Below are positions 48,801 through 57,100 of a stretch of 64,000 bases of DNA, piece by piece (the stretch's first letter is position 1; every line of letters begins with the position of its first letter). The position numbers were made by a program, and so were the translations under genes. The DNA is taken from positions 19,184,734-19,248,733 of the forward strand of contig NC_089738.1 of NCBI RefSeq assembly GCF_035083965.1, written 5' to 3'. This DNA comes from Branchiostoma lanceolatum. Lineage: Eukaryota > Chordata > Leptocardii > Amphioxiformes > Branchiostomatidae. The notes beneath the pieces were generated by a model. It ran no database searches, had not been told where the DNA came from, and saw nothing but the letters and a program-made list of their open reading frames with translations.

Positions 48801-49835
48801 GAAAAAGTGAATTTCTGAACACATCATCCTAGGTTGATATCTCTGATACTTGAAGGCATGACTATTTCTATTCTGAGCTGGTATTAGATTCTTAATTTGT
48901 ATCTGTCTCACCTAATCTTTGCACATTTAGCTACAAGCATAGTATGGAGCTATCGAGTGAGGATGCTCCTATGTAGCACTTGGTTGAACTATAATTTTGA
49001 CGGACAGTCAGGATCGGTCAATCGTACAGTACTTATATCTGTACCTGTCTAGCCACTGTACCTTCGCAGACATGTAAGTTCTAAGAAAAAGTGAATTTCT
49101 GAACACATCAATCCTAGGTTAATATCTCTGATACTTGAAGGCATGACTATTTCTCTTCAGAAGTGAGCTGGTATACTTAATCTGTACAGGTCTGTCTCAA
49201 CTATTAACCACTTCACATCTAGCTACAAGTATAAGCAGTATTTGGAGCTATCTAGTGAGGATGGTTGTACTTGGTTGAACTATAATTTTGACGGACAGTC
49301 AGGATCGGTCATTCGTACGTTACCTATCTTCCATGTGCTTCTGTCTGGCCCTGGATTGCATAGACCCCCAGGTAATTGCACAGTTTAGATATACAGGAGT
49401 GCATTATACTAGAGATGTTGGGTTGGAGACTGGTTTGGTTTTTTCAGGGTGGTGGAATTATGAACCCTCAGTATATGGTAGTGGATGTTACCTGTCTTCC
49501 ATGTGTTCCCGTCGCCCCTGTATCGCGTAGACCGCCACGTTGTCCTTCCGGAATTCCCAGATCTGCGCCAGTTCCTCTTCGCTGACATCGTCGCTCAGGT
49601 CCAGCTGCGGTTCCTTGGCGGAGGAGTGGTTCTCCTGGATCACAGTGGCCAGCTGGGAAGTTCTGGAGCTCAGAGAGAGCTTGGCCTGGTTAAAAATAGC
49701 CTTGATGTCCCCCCAGTGGTGCACATAGCTGTAGATGGCGACTCCGATCAGCGTCATGAGCCACGTCTCCGGGCGGAGTAAGAGGTGCTTCACCACCCTC
49801 CATAGGAGGCAGAAGAACGCCATGGTGCTGGACAC
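24815..49835 (-). CDS. PPM1L: PPM1L-type PP2C Ser/Thr protein phosphatase
   Basis: Four minus-strand exons: 49835-49492, 47229-47157, 27627-27459 and 25341-24815 (stop included). Phases close and give 370 aa; human PPM1L is about 360. The family dephosphorylates Ser/Thr using two Mn/Mg ions. Vertebrate PPM1L is an ER-anchored regulator of TAK1/ASK1 stress-kinase signalling and ceramide transport. Seen here: an N-terminal hydrophobic anchor at about residues 22-40 after [18 protein letters not shown] near 107-115, the metal-binding DGHGG in exon 2, VANVGDSRG in exon 4, [18 protein letters not shown], the metal-binding [15 protein letters not shown], and DNITVMVV near the C-terminus. All PP2C metal ligands appear present. 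The start at 49835 is preferred over Met5 because it is the first ATG of the open exon; both keep the anchor. Intron 2 is 19.5 kb and contains another gene. Confidence 0.95.
27137..27451. mobile_element. TACTGTAAATGCA-type MITE beside the PPM1L exon-3 donor
   Basis: The left end is TACTGTATAAATG at 27137 and the right end is TGCAACATTACAGTA at 27437-27451. The right half (gcggtggtttt, ttcgtggtgaa, aaaccac) matches the copies at 37738-37954 and 54939-55122; the left half is more diverged. The right terminus lies seven bases from the minus-strand donor of PPM1L exon 3 (27458). A palindromic element is inserted inside it. Confidence 0.65.
27274..27363. mobile_element. 90-bp palindromic element with 9-bp target duplication
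   Basis: The arms TAGCCTGGGTGCCATCC and its complement extend about 38 bp each side of a short loop near 27313-27326 and are nearly perfect. The element is flanked by AAGCATTTT at 27265-27273 and 27364-27372. A 9-bp duplication is typical of Mutator-like elements. It sits inside the MITE at 27137-27451 and is therefore younger. Confidence 0.85.
29380..29614. mobile_element. MITE with CAGGGCTGTCTCCAG ends, copy 2
   Basis: Left end cagagctgtttccag at 29380; right end ctggagacagctttg at 29600-29614. It lies in the opposite orientation to copy 1, judged by the internal cggagggacggg block. Confidence 0.75.
30175..31020. repeat. 41-bp minisatellite derived from a tRNA-like SINE segment
   Basis: Units of 41 bp (agaccgggagtcaaaccc...) start at about 30175, 30216, 30257, 30298, 30339, 30380 and 30421. 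They decay into irregular copies of the same motif to about 31020. The complement of each unit contains gggtttgactccc, close to the tRNA B-box (T-arm) consensus, and aggaggttctg. The array therefore looks like amplification of the T-arm region of a tRNA-derived SINE. Confidence 0.8.
31214..31440. mobile_element. MITE with CAGGGCTGTCTCCAG ends, truncated copy 3
   Basis: Left end cagggttgtctccag at 31214, with shared inner sequence (cgtcccact, gggagcccatgttgtt, gggagggaca). The expected right terminal repeat is missing or highly degraded. Confidence 0.6.
31687..32000. mobile_element. Long imperfect foldback element
   Basis: Sequence at 31687-31795 (acagacaaac, gaaatgtccaaattt, ggaaatttg) recurs as its complement at about 31895-32000 (caaatttcc, aatttggacgtttcc, tttgtctgt). 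It spans a minus-strand open frame of about 129 codons with no recognisable domain, which is best read as chance. Confidence 0.5.
32641..38853 (+). CDS. Single-pass leucine-rich-repeat membrane protein, nested in PPM1L intron 2
   Basis: Five exons with agreeing phases: 32641-32849, 34172-34301, 35104-36314, 36699-37374, 38650-38853; 809 aa. Seen: a signal peptide at about 1-21 ([15 protein letters not shown]), a cysteine-rich LRR N-cap ([11 protein letters not shown]), about twelve LRRs from about 45 to 340 with LxxLxLxxN spacing (for example [11 protein letters not shown]), and an LRR C-cap starting ENPWHCDC at 344-351 and ending near C394. A transmembrane helix lies at about 400-418, followed by a basic stop-transfer (RHKRR). 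The cytoplasmic tail of about 390 aa has repeated NTLTR pentads (about 439-474) and proline-rich stretches such as RPPPP and QPPPPPP, possible SH3 or WW ligands. The ectodomain suggests adhesion or ligand binding. No TIR, Ig or kinase domain is seen, and I do not recognise an orthologue. A 5' non-coding exon may exist. Confidence 0.88.
33113..33679. mobile_element. TTAA-flanked MITE in LRR gene intron 1
   Basis: The ends TTAAAGGGGCATATTGT and ACAATATGCCCCTTTAA are inverted repeats. The outer TTAA on each side could be a piggyBac-type target duplication. The 567-bp interior has no open frame. The superfamily call is tentative because the inner terminus AGGGGCA is not the classic piggyBac CCC end. 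Confidence 0.7.
34381..35060. repeat. 680-bp (ATCC/ATTC)n microsatellite
   Basis: An almost uninterrupted tetranucleotide array (catt, catc, ttcatcca) in intron 2 of the LRR gene. It ends about 40 bp before the exon-3 acceptor (aag, 35101-35103). On the plus strand it is pyrimidine-rich. It produces long His-Pro-Ser-Ile open frames (plus) and Trp-Met-Asp-Gly frames (minus), which are artefacts. Confidence 0.95.
36078..36170 (+). repeat. In-frame 15-bp minisatellite encoding NTLTR pentads
   Basis: Six to seven copies of a 15-bp unit (aatacgttgacaaga) within LRR exon 3, encoding repeated Asn-Thr-Leu-Thr-Arg just after the membrane segment. One copy has Asn for the second Thr. Confidence 0.9.
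37738..37954. mobile_element. TACTGTAAATGCA-type MITE
   Basis: TACTGTAAATGCA at 37738 and TGCATTTACAGTA at 37942-37954 are perfect 13-bp inverted ends. The interior carries internal inverted copies of gcggtggttttaagttcg. It lies in intron 4 of the LRR gene. Related to 27137-27451 and 54939-55122. Confidence 0.85.
38215..38395. repeat. Dispersed repeat fragment (possible retroelement 3' region)
   Basis: Contains gtcaccttcctcagggc and gtcactgaaacgttggctgc followed by gaataaagaacttgg, motifs I associate with the ends of invertebrate retroelements. There is no second copy in this window, so the call rests on recollection only. Confidence 0.3.
38902..38907 (+). terminator. AATAAA polyadenylation signal of the LRR gene
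   Basis: AATAAA lies 49 bases after the TGA at 38851-38853. Another candidate (gaaataaatt) is near 39030. A short 3' UTR is likely. Confidence 0.5.
39818..40051. mobile_element. AGGCCACACCAATTTAATT-type foldback MITE
   Basis: The left end aggccacaccattttaattt is matched by its complement at the right end (ttaaattggtgtggcct), about 30 bp per arm. The interior (tttcaggga, caagttttc) is shared with a diverged stretch at about 32440-32555. A second, smaller member is at 59775-59902. Confidence 0.8.
41230..41405 (-). mobile_element. tRNA-derived SINE copy
   Basis: The minus strand begins with a tRNA-like head that includes cctgggttcaaatccgggg, close to a B-box. It continues into ctttacacgactttccccact, the body shared with 51930-52075. 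Confidence 0.7.
42150..42290 (-). mobile_element. Partial tRNA-derived SINE
   Basis: The minus strand reads gaggtcataagtttgattacc, a degenerate B-box context, with further similarity to the SINE heads listed here. It is short and diverged. Confidence 0.4.
42363..42970. repeat. Four-unit tandem array, about 163 bp per unit
   Basis: The anchor gccctat/gccctag recurs at about 42366, 42530, 42689 and 42855. Each is followed by aagtgttaaag-like, ttctattactgggctgga-like and ggaattactgaccaa-like blocks. Units are well diverged, so this is an old array. No coding potential. Confidence 0.7.
43420..43860. repeat. Dispersed repeat with an internal duplicated segment
   Basis: The block gacccagtgtgcttggcc followed by aaaaatgc-agcc-tag-gaagc-gcattgcac occurs at about 43548 and again at about 43752. 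The upstream part (cgtcctatcggacgggtacg, tatgagggagcttta, aaaaagaaccca) resembles widespread invertebrate SINE/LINE tails, a call from memory. Confidence 0.5.
44340..44935. repeat. Tandem duplication of about 300 bp
   Basis: The segment from about 44345 (attttccagttctatatgac, ctctttgcagccaaaaggctga, catgtgctgtgagtt) recurs from about 44725 to 44935 with moderate divergence. It lies in PPM1L intron 2 next to the array starting at 44981. Confidence 0.75.
44981..46060. repeat. Satellite-like array, eight units of 129-148 bp
   Basis: Units begin aaatagtttagctac at 44981, 45129, 45277, 45415, 45544, 45676, 45807 and 45941. Each carries gcatcataaac, ggccacaagctcatgca and atctcaagtacactctt. The first three units are about 148 bp and later ones 129-134 bp because an 'aatttt cctttctagaaatagttttaag' portion is lost. 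This suggests stepwise expansion of a deleted variant. Confidence 0.88.
46335..46545 (+). mobile_element. tRNA-derived SINE copy
   Basis: The head atggttagggtgcttgg (A-box-like) is followed by cttgggtttgaatcccc (B-box-like). The shared body then runs tgttgtgcccttggaaaaggca, caggtgtaaaaatgg, aggtaaaagg and ggatgggctccgc. This is the clearest complete member in the window. Confidence 0.8.
48440..49320. repeat. Tandem array of about 300-bp units in PPM1L intron 1
   Basis: The motif ggttgaactataattttgacggacagtcaggatcggtc recurs (diverged in the first two units) at about 48446, 48668, 48981 and 49270. Between copies are shared blocks such as gtgaatttctgaacacatca and atatctctgatacttgaaggcatgactattt. 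A single dispersed relative lies at about 57360-57520 in the MINDY4B-like gene. No coding potential. Confidence 0.75.
49318..49375 (-). pseudogene. Ghost copy of the 3' end of PPM1L exon 1
   Basis: About 55 bases match the real exon end and donor at 49487-49545. On the minus strand they read Val-Tyr-Ala-Ile-Gln-Gly, as in the real exon, and then slip by one extra base before cacatggaagatag and a preserved GTAACG donor. The frameshift and lack of an acceptor make it non-coding. It sits between the tandem array at 48440-49320 and real exon 1. Confidence 0.75.
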
Positions 49836-51117
49836 GGGCTCGGGAGGGTGGAGCGGGGCGGGGCGGGCGTCCCGGCGGGCCGTGGTGAGGGTGGGGCCGA
49901 GCGGGGTGGCTGGGCGGCTCGGTGGTGCTGACGTGCCGGGGTGAACAGCCGGGTCAGGCGTGTAACGTTACCGGGTCTGATGACAGCGGGTTGTCATAAC
50001 GCAATGATGTACGGCGCACAGGAGGAGGGGGGGAGGGGCGGCCATTCGGCCTGAGAAATCCCGCCAACAAACTCTTCCACCTCACGACAACATCGTCAAC
50101 TTACAGCGCCTAAAACAAGGAAGGAAAACGTCTTATAAGTCACACAACAACAGTACGTTAAGATCAAAACAACATACTTTGGCGTTGAGACGCAAACGCT
50201 GAAGGAAGAGCGATTTATAAAAGTCGCGATCATTGTAAATTTTCTCAACCCTTCCTCGCCGCATAAGTCTGATATATTTCTCTTACGATCCCACTCCCAT
50301 CTATTTACCAAATCAGATTTCTTAAAGGACCTTCCGACCTCCAAGGAGCCGAGGTTGAAGGGCGTCTTGACGTAAACAAGTTACAGACGACCACGTCAGC
50401 TAAACCTCAGCCCTCGGGGGGATGGGCGAGCCTAGCTCCGGTGGGAACGAAAACACTTTCCGCTCAGTACGTTTACTCGCAAAAACACACGCCTACACAG
50501 CACAAAACACACGCCTACCTCCTACTCCGGCTAGGAGACAAGCCTTCAGATCAAAAAACGTCGGTTTGCGGGTTGATTATAGCAGGAAATGAAAGTTTAA
50601 AGGTAAAACGTGCCCCAGAACTGAACAACTTCCACACCGGAAGTGGAGACGACAGAATTTTCGAACCTGGTGCATGCTGGGATAAATGTAGACGATACCA
50701 TTCAAAATAAAGGGCCATTTCAGATAAGGCCTGAAATTATAAACATTAGGTAGACAATTCTACTAATCTGAATAAGCAAATGAAAATGATTATGATAAAA
50801 ATTTCTAGTCTATATACTAGTTCCAATGTGAAATTATATATGGGTTATTTTGATAGATTGTAAAATTTTGCACCCCTGTAGACAATATAGAATATCCCCC
50901 AGTCAGCTGATCTAATGTAGCGATCAGGTAGCAACTTTGAAAGAAGTCTGAACAGGTAGAAGTTTACCTGGCGGCTCTCTTTGTTCACCTGACGACGGGG
51001 CCAGGTCACGAAGGCAAGGGCACGGAAATGCTTTGTCACACCGGCGTGGTTAAGGACATTTGTTGGGCTTTAAGAGACCAAATTGAGCGTCAAGAAAGTT
51101 TACCGTCTTAGACAACG
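49836..51117. promoter_or_regulatory. Divergent promoter interval between PPM1L and the MINDY4B-like gene
   Basis: The two start codons (49835 minus, 51118 plus) are 1.28 kb apart, head to head. The PPM1L-proximal part (about 49840-50040) is strikingly GC-rich, with overlapping GC boxes at 49852-49868 (ggggcggggcggg), as expected of a CpG-island promoter or 5' UTR. No TATA box is evident. Small open frames in this interval show no domain. Confidence 0.5.
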
Positions 51118-54100
51118 ATGGCAAGGAATTCGCGAAGATTCCGGCTAGATAAGAAGTGGTACTTCAGGTGAATTGGCTCCTTGAGAAGCCGCCAAGAGGT
51201 GTTTTACAGGTAAAGTACAGGTGGGTCAAAGCATGGTGTGCTCGTGTAATGTTGCATAGTTGTTTTTTCAAACTTTTGACTTCGTGTTTGAAAGACATGT
51301 GAGTTTCTTATTTTGGTAAAACTTTGATGTTAAAGACTTAATGAAGTTAATCTATGAAAATCTAAGTGCTTAAACTATTCTGGTCATGAAGAAAGTATTT
51401 TCTCTCTCTATGTCCCAAATAGTACTGTTCTTGTGTTACGTTGTTTTTGTTGTGATATTAATTGTTCTGCCGGTAAGAGTGTCAACCCAAGGTTCAGAAA
51501 GTATGTTATGTGTATGTTGTGGGCAGGGCATGTTTGTGTGTGAATAGTTTTGTGATTGCTCGGCATGTAGTAGTTTTCTTCTTGGTCTAGAAGTGTTTTT
51601 CTTTGCCTTCGTAACTTAGGATAGTTTGTCAATTTATCAATCTATAAATAGCTATCCTCCGGAGAAAGGTATTCTTGTAAGATAAATGTTCTCTTTAAGT
51701 TTTGTCAACAACGCGCTGAAGTAATACAGTCGTGTTCTGGTACAGTGAACAACAGGGACACAGATGGCACAAAGTTATCATAGTTAGTTCTCCGTTTGAT
51801 AAGCTTACATGTAGCCTTTTATGTTTAAGCCCACTAAAAATGATTCAGAAATGCTGTGCGTAAAAAGCTGTGAAGTCCAGTTGAAGCTTAATCTTGACTT
51901 ACGTTTTGAGTATTGGAATAACGCTAATAATATACCCGTTTTTACACTTGGGCGGAGTGAGGAAAGTCGTGTTAAGTGCCTTTTCCCAAGGGTACAACAT
52001 TGGTGGCGCCAGGGGAATCGAACCCGGGACCGCTGGGTTCTGGGCTGAGAACCCTGTCGTTACACTACAGAACACCACAACTCTAAACTCCCCTAATCAA
52101 TTAGAAACAACTGTTACAGGTAAACTGTAGAGGATCAGGTTTCACAGTTATCTTATCTTCAGCCATGTTTCTTTGTTGACTTTCCTTTAAGATTCCTTAA
52201 TTGCTCAACCATTCAAACAAACAGCAGTGCTGGCCCGACTCCCAGAACTTTGTTAATGATTCTCTAGAAAACAAAAAGAAATTGAAAGGCGAGAAGCTAA
52301 TCTTTCCATCAGTACTCTCAGGGGGCGTGAAAACCACCTCCTTGAGGACAACAAAATGTGTATACAGACTTTCTTCCTGTAATTTGTCCAGACCATTTCT
52401 GTGAAGGAAAATAAGGTTACCATAACAAAACCTTTAAGGCATTTACTTGGCCAATGTTTCAGTAAATGTTAGGACCTAAGTGGGCTGTACTACTCCTTTC
52501 CAAAAGGGTGAAGACGTGCATTGAATCAGCATCTTGACTCGTCTCTAGACACAATCTTGGATTTTATTGCTGTCCAAGAATGCAGTGGTTTTAGACAGTG
52601 GACTAAGGAGATTGATTGTTATCTTAGTTGCCATGTCAGTTACATTGTAGTACATCATATTGCTAGGCAACTTTTGTACAGGTAACTCTACAACCTTAGC
52701 AACCACCTGTTGCCTCTATAGGACTTGTCATACATGTATGTAAATCTAAGACAAAGTTATAGATATTATTGTAATTTTAATACAGTCAAACCTGCCAAAG
52801 AAGACCACTCTTGGGCCTGATAAAATGTCGTCTATGTTGACAGGTGGCCACCTTAGACAGGATTCTTAATGCTTGTGGTGACAACAGGACCATAAAAAAT
52901 TGGTCATATTGGCCAGGTGGTCCTTATGTAGAGGTGGTCACTTATACAGGTTTGACTGACAATCAGACTGAGTATACTTTTAAAAAAATCTTGTTGAAAA
53001 ACTCAAGTAGTACAGGAACCCAGTAACTGACTTGAGGTTGCCCGCCCCCCCCCCACATATGTTGATGAACAAGCCAATGTGTCATGATCAGTCAGTACAA
53101 CAGAGTTAGCCGGCGGCAATTGAAGGGTTTAAATTGGCGTGGAGCCATTATTGTATGTACTAGGCAGGGTGCACTTAGCGGTCAATAGAGTCAGCGACAA
53201 GGCAGAGCTGGCTACATTGTAATTCTGCTTTCATTGCCAAACACACCGGGCCAGAGCAAGTCAGTTACTCGGTCATGGGACAGAGTTTCATTAAAGTTTT
53301 CAAGTTCAACCGTATTGGTGGCAATTATTCAGAAAGTTAAACATATTTGCCCGTCCAACCCCAGTCTTTGTCAAGGAATTAGGTATCAACAGAATAAAGA
53401 AAAAAAACTCTCATTAATTCCCCTTTAGGTAGAAGTACATTGAAAATAGGAAGCCTGGAATACCTATCATTAGTAAGTATATAATTTTGCTAAAGTCAAA
53501 TATGTCTGTGTGTTACTCTGAAGGTTGTTCCAGAAATTTGAAATATCAAAATATAAAAAGTAGGTGTGAAATATGCTCTTGCAAGACAGTGATGTGAAAT
53601 TGTACTTTATTTGTTTCATAATATATGTTCCTTGCATGATCATATCTTTTCAATACCTTTAGATATTGCATAATACAGAAATACAAAAGATTATGTTAAA
53701 ACCTGAGACCTATCACTTCAAGTAAACAGCATTTTGCCAAGGCCAAGCTATTGCTATGTAGTGTGCAGTCTCTGATCAAATATTTGTGTATTGATTTTGT
53801 TATACAGTGTCCACAGTAGCCAGGTACCACAGGTGTTTACCTGTCACTGCAGGTGTGTTTAGTTACAGGTGACTGGAAGGAAGTCTTGTCAGGTGAAGTG
53901 TTTGGATAGGTCCTTTCTTTAAGGAGAACTTCCACCTGAAGGGGGTACAATACATAATTGGTGCTATACGTGATAATGATGAGGGTGTTGCGTGCACAGT
54001 TACATGTACAATGTTGTTATTTTTTACCTCTGATGGTGTAGTTTTGGGTATTGAAGGTGAACAATAGAGAGGACTGGTCGAAGATCTGGTGAGTCCGATC

Positions 54101-57100
54101 CTAAATGTGTTGGAAAACTTTTTGCGTGGTGAGGATCACAGAACTTGTCAAATATGCATGTCTCTTGTGCTCGAGAAAGACCATCATTTCCGGATTCAAC
54201 CCTGAAGTTTAGGGGCTCAAAGCACAATACTCCTTTGCGGCTTGTTTCTGCGCTCTTTTCAAACACCCAAAGTATGAAATAATGATGTTAATGTGCTAAT
54301 ATGAGATAGTAATGTCAATTTCATAAAGATTCAGAATATTTGCAGTTTTAACATCCTGATAATGCTTTGGGTGCCTCTACTAGTAATTGGTGGTTGCTGA
54401 GAAGTCCAGTCCTGCCAGAAAACTTCCACATATCAGATTTACATGGTTGGTTAGTGTCACACTAAATCTCACCCTCCAGGGCTATATATGGAGTCCTTCC
54501 CACAGGCCTGACCAGTGGAAGAGTATTGCAGGGCTGTCTCCAGGCCCCGTCCTTCGGTCCCTGGACGGAAATTTGCTTGTTGGGACAGAAGATTCAACCC
54601 CTTCCGTCCCCAAAATATCAAATTCATGAGATAAAACTGATGAAAATTTTGTTAGCTTAAGATGACAAATTCAACAATGAAAATTTAAAAAATCGGCTCC
54701 CAAACAATGGGTGGGACGGCAAAAAAATTAAAAGCTGGAGACAGCCCTGGCTGATACTGATAGAAGTGTGATTTAGTGGCAGGCTAGGTCGGTCAGGTGG
54801 TCTGTATACATAGCTTGAAGTTTTGCACCTTTTTGTGAGGATGAATACTTATTGAAAAAATTGTTGGATTGTGCAGCAGCTCTTCCTGTTGATCATTTAT
54901 GGAACTGCAGCCAAGTTGAAGTCTATTGCTCTATTACATACTGTAAATGCATTTAAGTTTGCGTGGTTTTCATTTCGCGGTTGGGAGGAAATGGAAGGTT
55001 CACGGTGGTTTCAGTTCGCATTTAAAACAATAGTAGCGCTACAGTCATAGGTGGGCAGTGAAAGTTCACCGCGAAAACCGCAAACATGATAAAACCACCG
55101 CAAACATTTCTGCATTTACAGTCTTCTATATAGTCTGGTCTGGTTTATTTCTGGGGTAGACAGAAACCCACATCTGCCACTCAGAGTTTTTTCAGTGACA
55201 AATTATCGTTTCATCTTCCACACTTTGGTGTTTGGCTGGGGGGTCTGTCGTGCTATTGTGTCGGACAATCGTGAATGACGTCGGAGCTTAGAAATCAAAG
55301 GGCAAGGTCGTTAAGTAATCATGAGCCATTCCAAGGTCGTTAAGAAATCATGAGCCAAGGTCGTTAAGAAATCATGAGGTGCAGTCATTTAAGGTCAGGT
55401 ACTGAGGTTCAGGACTTTTAATCATTTAATATAGTTTTTAGACATTGTAACAGTAGAGAAACGTCATAAAAAAATAATCATTAGAAAAATGTGTTTGCTA
55501 ATAAAATAACTTTACAATTGCACGAACTAGCTTGCTACCTTTGAGTAATTAAAAGATGTAAGATTGATTGCATCTATTTTGTCTGCTAAAGACCTATTAA
55601 CCCAATTCACTTAGCCTAATTTTTTTCTAAATACCCTGACTTGTATATCATATCTTGATTGGTGTTGTATATCTTTTTAGATACACAGGTTGTCAGAAAG
55701 GTAGACTAGTGAACTCTTCGCTGTCATTGGTACACAACAGCACACTGTAACAATAACCCAATTTCTTTAGCCTAACTTTCATACAATTAGTTACTCAGTA
55801 CTTACAAGTATATCATAATTCGTGCTTTGTGTCGACTTACAAAAGATATTGATCCACAAGTTATCTGTAAGGTAGACATGCAATAGATAGATCATTGTCA
55901 TAAGTACACAATAACTGTAACAATAACCTAAGGTCACTCACATATCGTTCACTTGCTCATAAAACATGTATTATTTATCAAACAAAGAGGTCTGGAAACT
56001 GTGAATGGTTAGACTATAAGTATCCATTGTGTCTTACAGAACACCACGTCACGAGACAAGGCGTGAGAAGAACGGATCTGTTTCGTCTCAGGACCGTAGT
56101 CCGCGGCAACAAGCAATCATGCAGCGGCGAGACAATCTCTCGAATGGTCCCGCATTGTCTTCAGGACCACCGGAGACTGCACAGCAGAAGAACGGCTTGT
56201 TCCCACCGATCGTGCAACGGAAGGAGGGTTTGTCAAACAGTACTGCGCCGTCTTCGAGACAGAAAGAGATTGTGCGGCAGGAAAACGGCTCGACGAATAG
56301 AACTGTGTCCTCTCCAATAGCGATCGTAAAACGGAAGGAAGTCTTGTCAAACAGTCCGCTGCCGTCGCCAAGACAAAAAGAGATCGTACCGCAGAAGAAC
56401 AGCTTTTCAAAGAGTCCAGCTGTGTCCTCCCCAAGAGTAATTGTACAGAGGAAAAGCATCTCGACAGATAGTCCCGCATCCTCCCCCATTCCAAGACAGC
56501 GTGAGGTTGCACAACGGAAAACTAGCTTGCCAGAAAGTCCTGTAACTTCCCCAAGACAGCGAGAGATTGTGCAGCGGAAAAGCAGCTTGTCCGACAGCCC
56601 AGCGCCTTCCCCAAGACAAAAAGTGATTGCACAGCAGAAAAACATCTTGACAAATAGTCTTGTGTCTCCTCCAAGACAGCAGGAGATTGGGCAACAAAAA
56701 AACAACTTCTCGGACAGTCCTGTGTCCTCCCCAAGACAGCGCAGCTATTCTGACACTCCTGTTACCTCTCCAAGACAAAAAGCGATCGCGCAGCAGAAAC
56801 ACCTCTTGTCAGACAGTCCATTGGCCTCTCCAAGACAGTCAGACAAAGCCACATCCTCCCCAAGAGCCATCGCGGGGCTCAAGGAGATTCTGTCAAACTC
56901 CCCCGCTTCCTCCCCAAGACAACAGCAGAAATACGCCTCGTCTTACAGAACTGGGTCCTCCCCAAGAGCCATTGTGCAGCAAAAGGTTTCGTCGAACAGT
57001 CCAGCTTTGTCTCCGAGACAAAAAGTGATCGTTGGGCAGAAGAACGTCTTGTCAAACAGCCCAGCGTCTTCTCCGAGTCAAGGAGGGTACTTCCCTGAGC

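Noticed and set aside
50441..50710. 89-codon open frame in the divergent promoter interval, considered as first exon of the MINDY4B-like gene
   Set aside because: No domain and no donor giving phase 2; the exon at 51118-51167 fits the phase better.
56088..56802. 205- and 131-codon minus-strand open frames with Cys-Leu-Gly repeats
   Set aside because: Antisense of the SPRQ coding repeat; splice signals and phase support the plus strand.
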